From Rosa chinensis (Eukaryota > Streptophyta > Magnoliopsida > Rosales > Rosaceae), in contig NW_024387548.1 in assembly GCF_002994745.2 (NCBI RefSeq), forward strand, positions 62,001 to 126,000: DNA of 64,000 nucleotides. Direction: 5' to 3'. The number at the start of each line of letters is the position of its first letter. Position 1 is the stretch's first letter. The notes under the pieces were generated by a model. That model ran no database searches. It saw nothing but the letters and a program-made list of their open reading frames with translations, and was not told the DNA's origin. The translations under genes and the position numbers were made by a program. Below, piece after piece: positions 36,956 to 48,084 of the stretch.

Positions 36956-38985
36956 TGATGCGCCCGAAAGCAAGCGCATAATTTAACCCTGAAATGTCAT
37001 TAGTAGTACGTAATAAATAGGGATCGTTCTATTCCGGGGATTGAGGGTACACCTGTCATTATCAAACAATTAAACAATTAAAATTAAAACAAAGTATAAT
37101 ATTAACAAAGATATAACAAAATATAAACATTATTTACGAAAAGGGGGGATTTTGTTTTTTGTTTTTCGAAAATAAGACTAAGTTAACAAAACAATTAAAA
37201 TGCAAAAACATAAAAATACAAATGGAATGAGAGAACAAAGATCAAAACCGAAACTTTTGATTAAAATCGATTCAAACCCTAATATTGTTCATCTAAGTCA
37301 TGAGAAAGGAGTTGATCATGTGAAACGTTCGAAAGCAAACAATTTCCCATATTTTACTTTTCAATGCTAATTAACCTAAGCGAAAGCACCTAGATTAATC
37401 CTATCAAACATGCAATCAAACCCTAGAAAGCTAGTCAATCATGTCATGTTTAACGCATTACACATAGAGAAAGGCTATCAACTCAAGTGTACAACTTAGT
37501 ATGGAAAAGTCCACCTAATCGCAATCCTCGTTAATTAAATTCGATCTTTGTACAAAACCTTTACTACTTTGATTCAAGTTTACACAAAACGAAAAGTCGA
37601 TTTCATGCTCTTAAACCTAGCATCATTCATATCAAAACCCTAAGTGTTTGCAACCACATAAGATTAAAATACAAAAGTTATCTATAACGCAAATTTAATT
37701 AAACAAACCCACATAAGCAACTCTCGAAGAACAATAATATGAATCTGAAAATTCTCAATTAATCATAAAAATTCCAGAAATTAATATTTGTTCAAACACA
37801 TATGTCAACTAGTTCATAACCAACGAAATTCAAAGCAAAGGTTACAAAGGAGAATCGGATTACACCGTGAGATGGAGATGGTGATGAACGATTGATGTGG
37901 TGGTCTCTTGAATCTCGAAAGCAAGCTTCAAGGTTAGAGATGGATGATGGATGCTCACGGCTATGCTTCTTCTCCCTTGGCCTTGCTTGAACTCGTGGAG
38001 ATGACTAGAGGATGGAGAAACTCACGGCTATGCTAAGAAGATTTTCTGATTTTTTTCTAAAGTGTAAATTGTATGGAGAGAGGACCCTTTGACGTTGAGA
38101 AAAGGGGAGAATATATAGGGGCACGGCTAGGGTTCTCCAAGCAATCAGAAATTTCCACATCACTTCAACCAATGGTATGATGCCAAGTAAGCCTTGTGAT
38201 GTGGTCCAACCAATCGTAGAATGCCAAGTAAGCCTTGGTGTGTCATCTAACCAATCAAAACTCTCCAAATTAATTCCCTAAATTCCTTTAATATATATCC
38301 TTGCCGAAATAATATAAGGATTTTCTGATTTTCTTCATTAATTTCGGCCAAGAATATCTTAGGAGAGAGTAATTGCCGAAATTCCATAAATAAATTCTGA
38401 TTTGCTTCACCAATTTCGGCCACAAATATCCTTGGGAAAGTAATTGCCGAAATTCCATAAATAAATGCTGATTTGCTTCACCATTTTCGGCCAAAAATCA
38501 CATTTAAATCTTCCAAGAATATCTCTTTGCCCTTAAAAATCTCCCTTGAATTACTCCAATCAAAATCTTCAATTATATTTTCAGATTTTCATGTTGCCTC
38601 CTCCTTTTCCTCTTTGTATTTTACGGCAAACACATATATATTCTCCAAAAATATCTCTCATGTGTCACAAACCCTAATTTCCATGGGCCTTTATCCATTT
38701 GCCAAAATCCATAACCTCTTGAGAGTTCTTGGGCCTTTGTGCGTCACCTTCAAGCCATGTCATCTTCTAATGTCTTCAAGAAGCTTCTTTCAATGCCATG
38801 ACACTTCATTTTTCTGCTTTCCTTTCTTGGTTGACTCAAGAGTCTTGTTTTGGCAGGGTTTCCTCTTCTGGACAAGGTTTCCTGGTTGAAACAGGATTTC
38901 CTGGTTGAACCAGGAAAACTTCATTTCTTCTTTTCAGCTTATTTATGCAGCCCTTTGTATCTCATTTTGTCTCCTTCCAACATTG
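36956..38985 (-). mobile_element. LTR-A in E4 pol, truncated by LTR-B
   Basis: Starts TGATGCGCCCGAAAGC after CACTT (expected TSD). It follows the sequence of the solo LTRs at 539 and 5513 but stops at 38985, before its U3 end, where an LTR-B begins. The missing U3 end is not found elsewhere in the window, so it should lie to the right. It has a private tandem duplication at 38301-38495. Confidence 0.85.
38301..38495. repeat. Tandem repeat, about 71-bp unit
   Basis: Three consecutive units begin TTGCCGAAAT at 38301, 38373 and 38444 and each ends with TTTCGGCCA plus AT-rich text; the last two units are most alike. It is absent from the other LTR-A copies, which have a single unit. Confidence 0.75.
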
Positions 38986-40553
38986 TGATGCGGCTGAAAT
39001 AGCCTCACAATTTAACCCTGCAAAATGTAGTTGTCAGTATAGGATAAGCAGGGATCGTTCAGTCCGGGGATTGTAGGGTACACCTACACAAAAAGGTCAA
39101 TTAACAAATAAACGAATAAAATGGGGGGTTTTTGAATTTGGTTTCTAATCTACTTAAAATAAAAACAAAACAAATAAAATTATCTACAATGATCGACTTC
39201 CCTAACCTTGACCAATACCACTAAGAAATTACTAAGTGTAAAAACAGAAAATCCATTTCAACATGCTACAAAAATGTGCCCATCTTAAATGCCTAGATAA
39301 GAGCCTAAATGAAAAGCCTCAGCGGATCAATCCACTTATCTGATTCATTCTAATGTAGGCTTGGATCGGAAAAGTCCTTACCAAGCCTAATACTACTAAT
39401 TTTCGAAAACACTCAGCGTAATTCTCTTAACTAGTAGTATTATCTAACCCTCGAATCAACTCACACGTGCAAATTAACCATTAGACATAGAATTTAACAC
39501 GTAATTTCCAGAATCGTTTAACCATTGAACATAGTTTTTACCACTTTTTAGAACTAATTGCTACTTGTTTAACTCAGCGTCTTAACAAATAACAATTACT
39601 CTTGGCAAATTAAGAAAACACACAAGAACTCTCACCGTTATTCTAGCATGTAAACTTATGAACCTAACTCTGAAAATTACCTAAACACGTAAAAGGGCAC
39701 AAGATTGTAACATGCATCATAAAAGAATTCTCAAAATTAACTCAATAATAAACTGAAAATCTCAAAAATATTAATAAAAATATTCTGAAAATTTCATGTC
39801 TCCAATTACACAACTCACAAATTGAAACACACAAAACCGAAACAAAAATTATAAGTAGAGTCATAGTTACACTTTGAAGCTTTCCTCAGCGGCTTAGCAA
39901 CACGGTGATGAACTCGTCTCTGCGATGGTGGTGGAGCGTCCTTGACTCAGCGCCTTAGAGCTTTGTAGATTGATGGATGGATGGTGTCACGGTCTTGTAG
40001 GATATGGAGGTTTGAGGAGTGAATTGGGTAGTCTTGGAATGATCTTAGCTGGGAAGTGATCTTGGCTAGGAAGTGATAGGAAATGAATTATCTTGGCTGG
40101 GAAGTGATCTTGGCTGGGAAGTGATGCAAATTCAGTTCTGGACGTTGCCTATTTATAGGGGAGCATTGGTTGGCTTTCCCAACTGAAACGTCTTCTTTAT
40201 GGCCTTAACTCCTCTCATAATGGGGCAATTCCTTTAATTTCCAAGCTGAAACGTCTTTCTCTTATTTATTTTTCCAGCTGAAACATCATTTTCTTTTATT
40301 CCTCAACTGAAAACATCTTTTCTCCTTTATTTCCCAACTGAAAACGTCTTTCTCTTATTTATTTTCCAGCTGAAACGTCTTTCTCTTTTATTCCTCAACT
40401 GAAAACATCTTTTCTCCTTTATTTCCCTTCTTCATTGCTTGGTCAAATATCTTAATGCCTTATTTTATGACTCCATCATTGCTGTTTCCAAGAGTTCAAC
40501 CAGGCAACGTTTCCTACAACAAGCAGGAGAATATCAGAATTTTCTAGAGAAAA
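38986..40553 (-). mobile_element. LTR-B, minus orientation, truncated
   Basis: Starts TGATGCGGCTGAAATAGCC, the reverse of the LTR-B end at 17453, and inserted after CATTG (expected TSD). It contains the reverse TATA box at 40150-40157 and the reverse U3 array at about 40187-40420 with about seven units. It stops at 40553, where a second LTR-B in plus orientation begins; about 230 bases of its U3 end are missing there. Confidence 0.85.
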
Positions 40554-41207
40554 TGATAGGAGCAAAAAGTGTGACAATATTATTGAATATGTGCCCCATT
40601 TTAGCCTTGTTTCTCCCTTAAGTTTAGTGTTTTGAGTCATCGAGTCGTTTTTAGAGTCTTGTTGAGTATTTGGAGTGAAATAAGCGGAAAAAGTAAAATT
40701 CATGAAAAATCCTAGCTGGATCAGGATTCCTAACTGTCAACTATTTTTGCGGTCTTTACATTTTAATTTCTCTTTATTTTCTCTAGAAAATTCTGATATT
40801 CTCCTGCTTGTTGCAGGAAACGTTGCCTGGTTGAACTCTTGGAAACAGCAATGATGGAGTCATAAAATAAAGCATTAAGATATTTGACCAAGCAATGAAG
40901 AAGGGAAATAAAGGAGAAAAGATGTTTTCAGTTGAGGAATAAAAGAGAAAGATGTTTCAGCTGGAAAATAAATAAGAGAAAGACGTTTTCAGTTGGGAAA
41001 TAAAGGAGAAAAGATGTTTTCAGTTGAGGAATAAAAGAAAAAGATGTTTCAGCTGGAAAAATAAATAAGAGAAACACGTTTCAGCTTGGAAATTAAAGGA
41101 ATTGCCCCATTATGAGAGGAGTTAAGGCCATAAAGAAGACGTTTCAGTTGGGAAAGCCAACCAATGCTCCCCTATAAATAGGCAACGTCCAGAACTGAAT
41201 TTGTATC
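40554..41207 (+). mobile_element. LTR-B, plus orientation, U3 part
   Basis: Starts TGATAGGAGCAAAAAGTGTGAC after GAAAA (expected TSD), inside the minus LTR-B. 40780-40890 is the reverse complement of 40440-40553, making a large inverted repeat. The U3 array at 40918-41153 has about seven units and the TATA box is at 41173-41180. It is cut at 41207 (expected TSD GTATC) by E1. Confidence 0.85.
40918..41153 (+). repeat. LTR-B U3 array, about 7 units
   Basis: Units of GA(C/T)GTTT(T)CAG(C/T)TGG separated by AT-rich spacers (AATAAAGGAGAAAA or AATAAATAAGAGAAA). There are more units than in E4's LTR-B (4). It lies directly upstream of the TATA box at 41173-41180. Confidence 0.65.
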
Positions 41208-41350
41208 TGATAGGAGCATTTTAATGCGACGTTTTAACTGCATTTCCCTACATTTTTCTGCGCCATTTCCTTGAAAAATCCCTGTTTGGGAAAGTTTCCA
41301 TTCTTTGATTGGGAAAGTTCCTTATTGTAGAAAGTTTCCATTTTTGTCTT

Positions 41351-41392
41351 CATTTCTCATTTCTCATTTCTCATTTCTCATTTCTCATTTCT
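41351..41392 (+). repeat. (CATTTCT)6 microsatellite in E1 U3
   Basis: Six perfect heptamers, found only in this LTR-A copy, replacing part of the usual AAGTTTC(T/C)ATTTTT array. Confidence 0.9.
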
Positions 41393-42185
41393 GGAAAGTT
41401 TCTATTTTTCAAATTAGGTAAGTTTCCATTTTTCATATTAGTTTCTATTTTCAGGACCTCCGAGCTAAAAAGTGGAAATGAATGCACGAATGGAAAGAGG
41501 AGCTTGCGAACGTCAAGACGAACAAATATGAGAAGAATTGGGCCACACATTTGAGCAGAAATGAAGAAATAAGCTTTCCTAATCCAATTAGGAAACCCTG
41601 CGAAATGGAGGAAGGCTTCCCGAGCAAGTTTCCAACGCAACCATGAAAAAGAAATGGAAAAATAATGAGTTTTGCGTTGGAAGATGAGAAGACTTGAAAT
41701 TGAAGCAACGAGGCCCAAGAACTCTATGGATTTTCGGCAAAATGGATCAAGGCCCATCAAAAGCCCATGGAATTAGGGTTTGTGACGCATGGAGGAAACC
41801 CTAGGGTTGCATTGCCGTGAAAATCAAAAGGAGGAGGCAAAAGTGGCGTGAAAAATCAAGGGAAGAATCAAAGATTACGCAAGAGATTTTCTAGGGTGGA
41901 GTTTAAGGAAAGAAATCAAGAAAGAGACCAAATTGCGTCTAGGTTCATTCCTAGAAACCCTAAGCATGTTTTGGCCGAAATATCAAGAAGAAAATCAGAA
42001 AATATTCAAGGAATTTCGGCAAGAATATATTAGGGTATCTCCTTGGAGTTTTATGATTGGTTGGATGACACACTAGGGCTTACTTGGCAATTTCTCATTG
42101 GTGGAAGGCATGTGGAATTATTAATTTAATTCCTTGAGAAAATAAACAGAAAATCACGGCTTGGAGGCCAAGCATTGCCGTTCCC

Positions 42186-42193
42186 TATATATA
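42186..42193 (+). promoter_or_regulatory. TATA box of E1 LTR
   Basis: TATATATA in GTTCCCTATATATACAAGC, at the place of TATATAA in the other LTR-A copies (54454-54460, 62047-62053). Confidence 0.6.
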
Positions 42194-43339
42194 CAAGCAC
42201 CCTAGACGTCTCCAAAAACCACTTTACAATTCAGAAAATTCTCTCTACGCGCGGAAGCTCTCTCCATTCTCTAGTGCAACTTTTGGCGTTTTCAAGCAAG
42301 GAAGGAAGAAGCAAGCTTAGGCCGTGAGCATCATCACCCATCCCACCTTGAAGCCGTGTACTTTGAAGCTTGCTTTCGAGTTTCATTAGTTCATCATTCG
42401 AGTTATTCATCCATCTCTCCATTCACGGTGTAATTCAACCTTCTTTCTTGTAATCACTTTTGATTCTCCTTGTTTGATTTCGTTGGATGTTGTTCTAGTT
42501 AACGTTTATGTTTGAACAAGGTTTATATTCTGAAAATTTATGATTGATTAAGGATTTTCGATTTCTATGTTGTGATTCCAAAGTTGCTTATGTGTGATTG
42601 TTCGATTGAGTTTGCTTTATAGATAACTTTTGTATTTTAATCTTATGTGGTTCGAAACACTTAGGGTTTTGATATGAATGGTGCTAGATTTAAGAACATG
42701 AAATCGACTTTTCGTTTTGTGTAAACTTGAATCAAAGTAGTAAAGGTTTTGGACAAAAATCGAATTCAATTGAAGAGGATTGCAATTAGGTGAACTTATT
42801 CAGACTAAGTTGTACACTTGAGTTGATAGCCTTTCCTTGAACTTCTTGCGTTGAACATGTATGATTGACTAGCTTTCTAGGGTTTGATTACAAGTTTGAT
42901 AGGATTAATCTATGTGCTTTCATTTAGATTAATTAGCATTGAAAAGTAAAATATGGGAAATCGTTTGCTTTCGAATGTTTCACATGATCAACTCCTTTCA
43001 CATGACTTGGAAGAACAATATGAAGTTAATTCGAATTCAATCATGAACTTGGTTTTAATCTTTGTTTCTTACATATCATTCTTGTATTTGTGTTTTTGTT
43101 CATACTTAGTTTTAATTCTTGTTTTTAATTTTCGAAAGCCAAACCCTAAAACCCCTTTTGAATTCGTAAATAATATGTATATGTGTGAATACTATACTTT
43201 GTTTTATTTTAATTGTTTAAATTGTCTTACATTGACAGGTGTACCCTCAATCCCCGGAATAGAACGATCCCTACTTGCTTATACTACTAATGATATTTCT
43301 AGGGTTAAATTATATGCTTGCTTTGAGCGTATCAATTTT

Positions 43340-43357
43340 TGGCGCCGTTGCCGGGGA
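43340..43357 (+). other. E1 primer-binding site (tRNA-Asp type)
   Basis: Exact TGGCGCCGTTGCCGGGGA five bases after the LTR. CCGGGGATTGA (43351-43361) is the reverse complement of TCAATCCCCGG in U5 (43247-43257). Confidence 0.93.
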
Positions 43358-44661
43358 TTGAAAAATCACTTGTTGCATTGTGAATATTGTTGTTTTCGTA
43401 AATATTATATATATGTTCATATTGTGATCGAAATTTAGTAAAGAAAATACTTAGGTTGTTATTTATATTATTGAATACGAGTTTTATTGTGAGTTGTAAA
43501 TTAAAGAGGAATAGGTGAAGTCGTGTTTATTAATATTGACCTAAACCCCTTAATGGTACCTAGTTCAGGTCCCTTAAGGTTGAGGGCGGTTTTTATTAAT
43601 ATTCATTGAACTGTCTTCACACCTAGGACCTTTTTCATCTAAGTAAGTATAGCCTATGTGAGATGGTGTCTAGGAAGGGGACAACGTTCATAACGGGTTT
43701 GGATCCAGAAGTGCTTACAAATGGGCCTAAACCACATTGTGGGAGTAGCTCATGCCAAAATGGATTCTGCCTCTTGTGTTCGCCCTCCCCTACCTGGCCA
43801 TTTCAGTAAGGTTGCCCAAAGGATGTAGAAGGAACTTTGTGTCTAGACAACTATACTTGGGCCGCACGTCCACTTGATTTACAACTTGGAATTCAATTCG
43901 AAATCAATGATATGGATAACAAAAGAAAATGTTGTGATACACTAAGGTATATTGGATTAAACATAGTCTTGAAAAGGATAGCTGTTTCAGTCCCATTGCA
44001 CATCGAGACTCCCTGTTCCCGTACCTAAGTGTTGAAATAATTGTAAATAAAAGAAAAGAAAAAGAAATAATTGTATAAATTTTCGTGAATAGTAAAAATC
44101 AGGTTTTTGAGAGTATGAATTTTATTATAAGTTTTTGACCATAATGGAATAGGTGAAGGACTTTGTCTTTAACATTAGTCTTGCACCCTTCTTTTCATGT
44201 GGCGCACCTTAGTAGCATAGGGTGTCTAGGTTGATTGGATACGAGAAGTGCTAGCAAAGGGTCTCGTCCCCTGCTAAACAAGTGAGCTAAGCTCCGCCAA
44301 AATCGTTCCTCTACTACCTGGCTCTATGTGAAAAGAGTTACCAAAAGATTGAGAAGGGCGACTAGTATTAAGGATCGAACCCTTGGGCCGCACGTCTAAA
44401 CCTTGGTTAAGGGCTTATAATGGGATTCAAACTTTTCTTAACTATGCCATACCCTAACTAAAATTTGTATATTTGTAACATTATACTTTGTGGAATTTTT
44501 GTAATTTATACTTCTCTTTATACTTGTAAATTCGTGAATAGTAAATCGTGAATAGTGACTCGTGAATAGTAACATTTATGTATAAATCATTAACTTCTAT
44601 TTACTTCACTATACACTTTACTAACTTCTCTAAATTTTAATAATGTTCAGGAATTCTATGA
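43358..44661 (+). other. E1 leader with one full and one degenerate module
   Basis: Non-coding. Module 1 is at about 43526-43916. A diverged second module is at about 44172-44440, with CTAAACAAGTGAGCTAAGCTCCGCC in place of the CCAC/GTGG motif and a GTCTCGTCCCCTGC segment. The GTGAATAGT repeat (three units) is at about 44530-44572. No long poly(A) runs, unlike E2, E3 and E6. Confidence 0.75.
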
Positions 44662-47600
44662 ATGACCGAGCCTTCTAGACCTTCTACAGTTAAAGAAATT
44701 GAAGCAAGGATCGCTCGTTTGAAGAATTCTTCACTCCTTGAGTACAAACAGCCCTCTTCTCCAACATACAAGGAATACACAGTTAACGATCAAGGGAGGA
44801 GGCTGTTTCCTTCAGAAGGGTCAGTATCCCCTAGTGTTTCGTCCAACTCACTTACACCTCAGAATTCACCACCTGGTTCACCACCTCCTGAAGAAAACGT
44901 TAGAATGGCTTCCATTAGAGAACTCTCTTCATCTGTGGTTCAAGAAGGACTTCCTACAAGTATTGTGTACCCTGCACCTGCTCCAGGGAAGACGGCTGAC
45001 TTTGAGTTAAGAAGTGGATTGCTTCATAGGCTTCCAACGTTCCATGGCCTCAATATGGAGGATGCCAACAAGCATCTTAGGGAGTTTCAATCCGTGTGTA
45101 TCAACATGTTACCACAAGGAGCGGATGAGAATATCCTTAAGATGAAGGCATTTCCCTTCTCTCTAGCTGACCGTGCAAAAGATTGGCTCTATGAACTGCC
45201 TTCTGGACGAATTACTTCATGGAACACTATGATGAAGGCATTCTTAGAGAAGTACTTTCCAGCTTCAAAGATCATCACACTCCGGAAGAAGATAAGTGGA
45301 ATTAAGCAAGCTCAAGATGAATCTTATTCCGCTTATTATGAGAGGTTTTCATCCTTGATTGCACAATGTCCTCAACATCAGATGAAGGAAGAAACCTTGC
45401 TAACTTGTTTCTATGAAGGTCTCCTACCCTTAGAACGTGATATGCTAGATGCTGCAGCTGGGGGAGCCTTTGTAGACAAGTCACCTACTGAAGGGCGAGC
45501 TATGATAGAGAACAGAGCAAAGAACGCCCAACAATACGAGGGTGTGGGCCTCACAACTAGAAAGGTGGGTGAGATAGGCACTTCGGTTATTGAGGATAGA
45601 TTGAATAAACTCACCCTTCTCATGGATCAAGTTGTGAGTGCCAAGGGAATATTGCAAGCTTGTGGAGTATGTTCGATGCAAGGGCATGTAACTGATCAAT
45701 GCCCTCAGTTATCAGAGAGTGGAGGATGGGAATCATTGAACGCCATTGGAGGTTACCAAGGAAATCATGGGGGCCCTCAACGTCCAAGATATGATCCTTA
45801 CTCAAACACTTACAATCCTGGATGGAGGGACCACCCCAACTTCAAGTGGACAAACAATGAAAACACTCAGAATCCCCTTGGAGGAAATTTCCAACGTCCT
45901 CAAGGGCCACCATTTCAAGGACAATCTTTTCAAGGACCTCAAGGACCACCATTCCAAAGGCCCTACATGCAAAATCAACATGCTTCAGGGAGTTCAAATC
46001 AGAGCGTTAACTATGATAAGATGTTTGAAGCTCTCACTAGTTCTACTCAAGCTTTGGTTCAAGGACAACAGACCCACACCAAAGACATTGCGGATCTCAA
46101 GAACCAAATGGGCCAAGTTGTGGATTTTATGAGCAAGATTCATGAGACTGGGAAGCTCCCTAGTAACACCATACGAAATCCAAAGGGTAATGTGGAGAAT
46201 GCATCTTTGGTGACTACTAGGAGTGGAAAGGTCTTTGTGGATCAACCTAAAAAAGCCAAGGAGGCTCAAGTGAACATTGAAGTTGAGGAGGAACAAGAAG
46301 CTACCAAGAAGAGCCTTGAAAAAGACCCTGCAACGTCCAAGGAAGAGACTAGGACGTCTTCACCTTCTAGAGCAAAACCGAAACCAAAAGGTAATGATTC
46401 TAACTTGAATACTTCGGTTATTGCTAACCCTTCTTCGTCTTGTATGCCCTTTCCACGCAGATTTGCTATATCGAAGAAGGATGAAAGTGACCAAGCTATC
46501 TTGGAAACTTTCAAGAAGGTGCAAGTAAATTTACCCCTCCTTGAGGCTATCAAGCAAGTGCCTAGGTATGCTAAGTTTTTGAAAGAGCTTTGTACCTCAA
46601 GGAGGAGAAAAGGTGAGAAAGAGGTAGTAAAGGTAAGTGAAAATGTATCTGCCTTGATTCAGAGGAAACTACCCCATAAATGCAAAGACCCTGGAAGTTT
46701 TACTATTCCATGCACTATTGGTACTTCTAGGTTTGAGAACGCTATGTTAGACTTAGGGGCTTCTGTGAACGTCATGCCCTATTCTGTTTATGAAACCCTA
46801 GGTCTAGGTGAGCTTAAATCTAATAATGTTATCATTCAGTTAGCTGACAGGTCTAATGCATACCCTAGAGGTTTGTTGGAAGATGTCCTTGTGCAGGTTA
46901 ATCATCTTTTCTTTCCAGCTGACTTCTATGTGTTGGAGATGGAAGACTCCCCAGTGAGTTCAACGCCATTGCTATTGGGTCGCCCTTTCCTAAGGACGGC
47001 TAGGACCAAGATAGATGTGTATGATGGCTCTCTCACCATGGAATTTGATGGTGACGTTATTGGCTTCAACATATTTGAAGCTATGAGGTATCCTCTTGAT
47101 GTTCATGATTGTTTTTCTATTGATATTCTGGACAATCTTGCACAGGAAATGTTTGATATCATGAATGAGGATACTTTGGTCACCACACTGGAGCAAGGAG
47201 TGGGATACACCAAAGATGGCGTCACACTCCATGAAGATGTGCTCAAGGAAACATGTGAGGACGAAATCATTGCTAATGTGTCCTTCCTTGAGGCATCATC
47301 CTTTGTAGGTAAGTCTCCTCCACCCTTGTCCATTCAGTTATCTGCTAATAAGACTTTACCTTCAGTGATCCAGGCACCAGAACTTGAACTTAAACCTTTA
47401 CCAGACCACTTGAAGTATGTCTACTTAGGAGACAAGGAGACTTTACCAGTGATTGTATCCTCCTCTCTTACTTCGTCTCAAGAGGAGAGATTGGTGGAGA
47501 TGTTAAAGCAACACAAGACCGCCATAGGATGGACATTGGCGGATATCAAGGGAATAAGCCCTACTACTTGCGTCCATAGGATACTCCTTGAGGAGGGGAC

Positions 47601-48084
47601 AAAACCCACTAGAGAGGCTCAACGTCGTCTCAACCCTCCTATGATGGAAGTTGTGAAGAAGGAGGTCATCAAACTCCTAGATTGTGGCGTCATATACCCC
47701 ATTTCAGACTCCAAATGGGTGTCCCCAGTTCAAGTTGTACCTAAGAAGTCAGGAGTGACTGTTGTGAAGAATGCAGAAAACGAATTGGTACCCCAAAGGA
47801 CAGTTACTGGCCACAGAGTTTGCATTGACTACAGGAAGCTCAACGCAACAACAAGGAAAGATCACTTTCCTCTTCCATTCATTGATCAGATGCTTGAGCG
47901 TTTGGCTGGACATGATTACTACTGCTTCTTGGATGGCTACTCAGGGTACAATCAGATTGCCATAGCCAATGAAGACCAAGAGAAGACGACATTCACTTGT
48001 CCCTTTGGAACATTTGCTTATCGTCGTATGCCTTTTGGACTATGCAACGCCCCAGGTACCTTTCAAAGGTGTATGGTAAGTATA
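44662..48084 (+). CDS. gag: E1 gag-protease-RT (5' part of gag-pol)
   Basis: Open from M-T-E-P-S-R-P at 44662 to the insertion point of a solo LTR; translation would end two codons inside that LTR (stop at 48088-48090). The N-terminus is Ser/Pro-rich, the capsid core lies at about residues 113-250 ([14 protein letters not shown]), zinc knuckle C-G-V-C..H..C at about 334, a Gln/Pro-rich linker, protease D-L-G-A-S-V-N at about 697, and RT from about 985 (Y-P-I-S-D-S-K-W, the C-N-A-P-G-T-F-Q block). The start is supported by the same context in E2 and E3. No other stop or frameshift is seen, so before the solo LTR arrived this could encode a working polyprotein. Confidence 0.94.

Larger units (their letters stand above)
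41208..43334 (+). repeat. E1 5' LTR (LTR-A, diverged)
   Basis: 2127 bp, starts TGATAGGAGCATTTTAATGCGACG and ends GAGCGTATCA. It is more diverged from the E2/E3/E6 LTRs than those are from each other. A CATTTCT heptamer is repeated six times at 41351-41392 within the U3 GGAAAGTTTCC array. TATATATA at 42186-42193. The terminal hairpin is ATATGCTT/GAGCGTAT at 43312-43332. Confidence 0.9.

Noticed and set aside
42953..43438. 161-codon plus ORF at the U5/PBS end of E1
   Set aside because: It runs across the LTR end and PBS, is hydrophobic by AT-richness, and is not open in the other elements.
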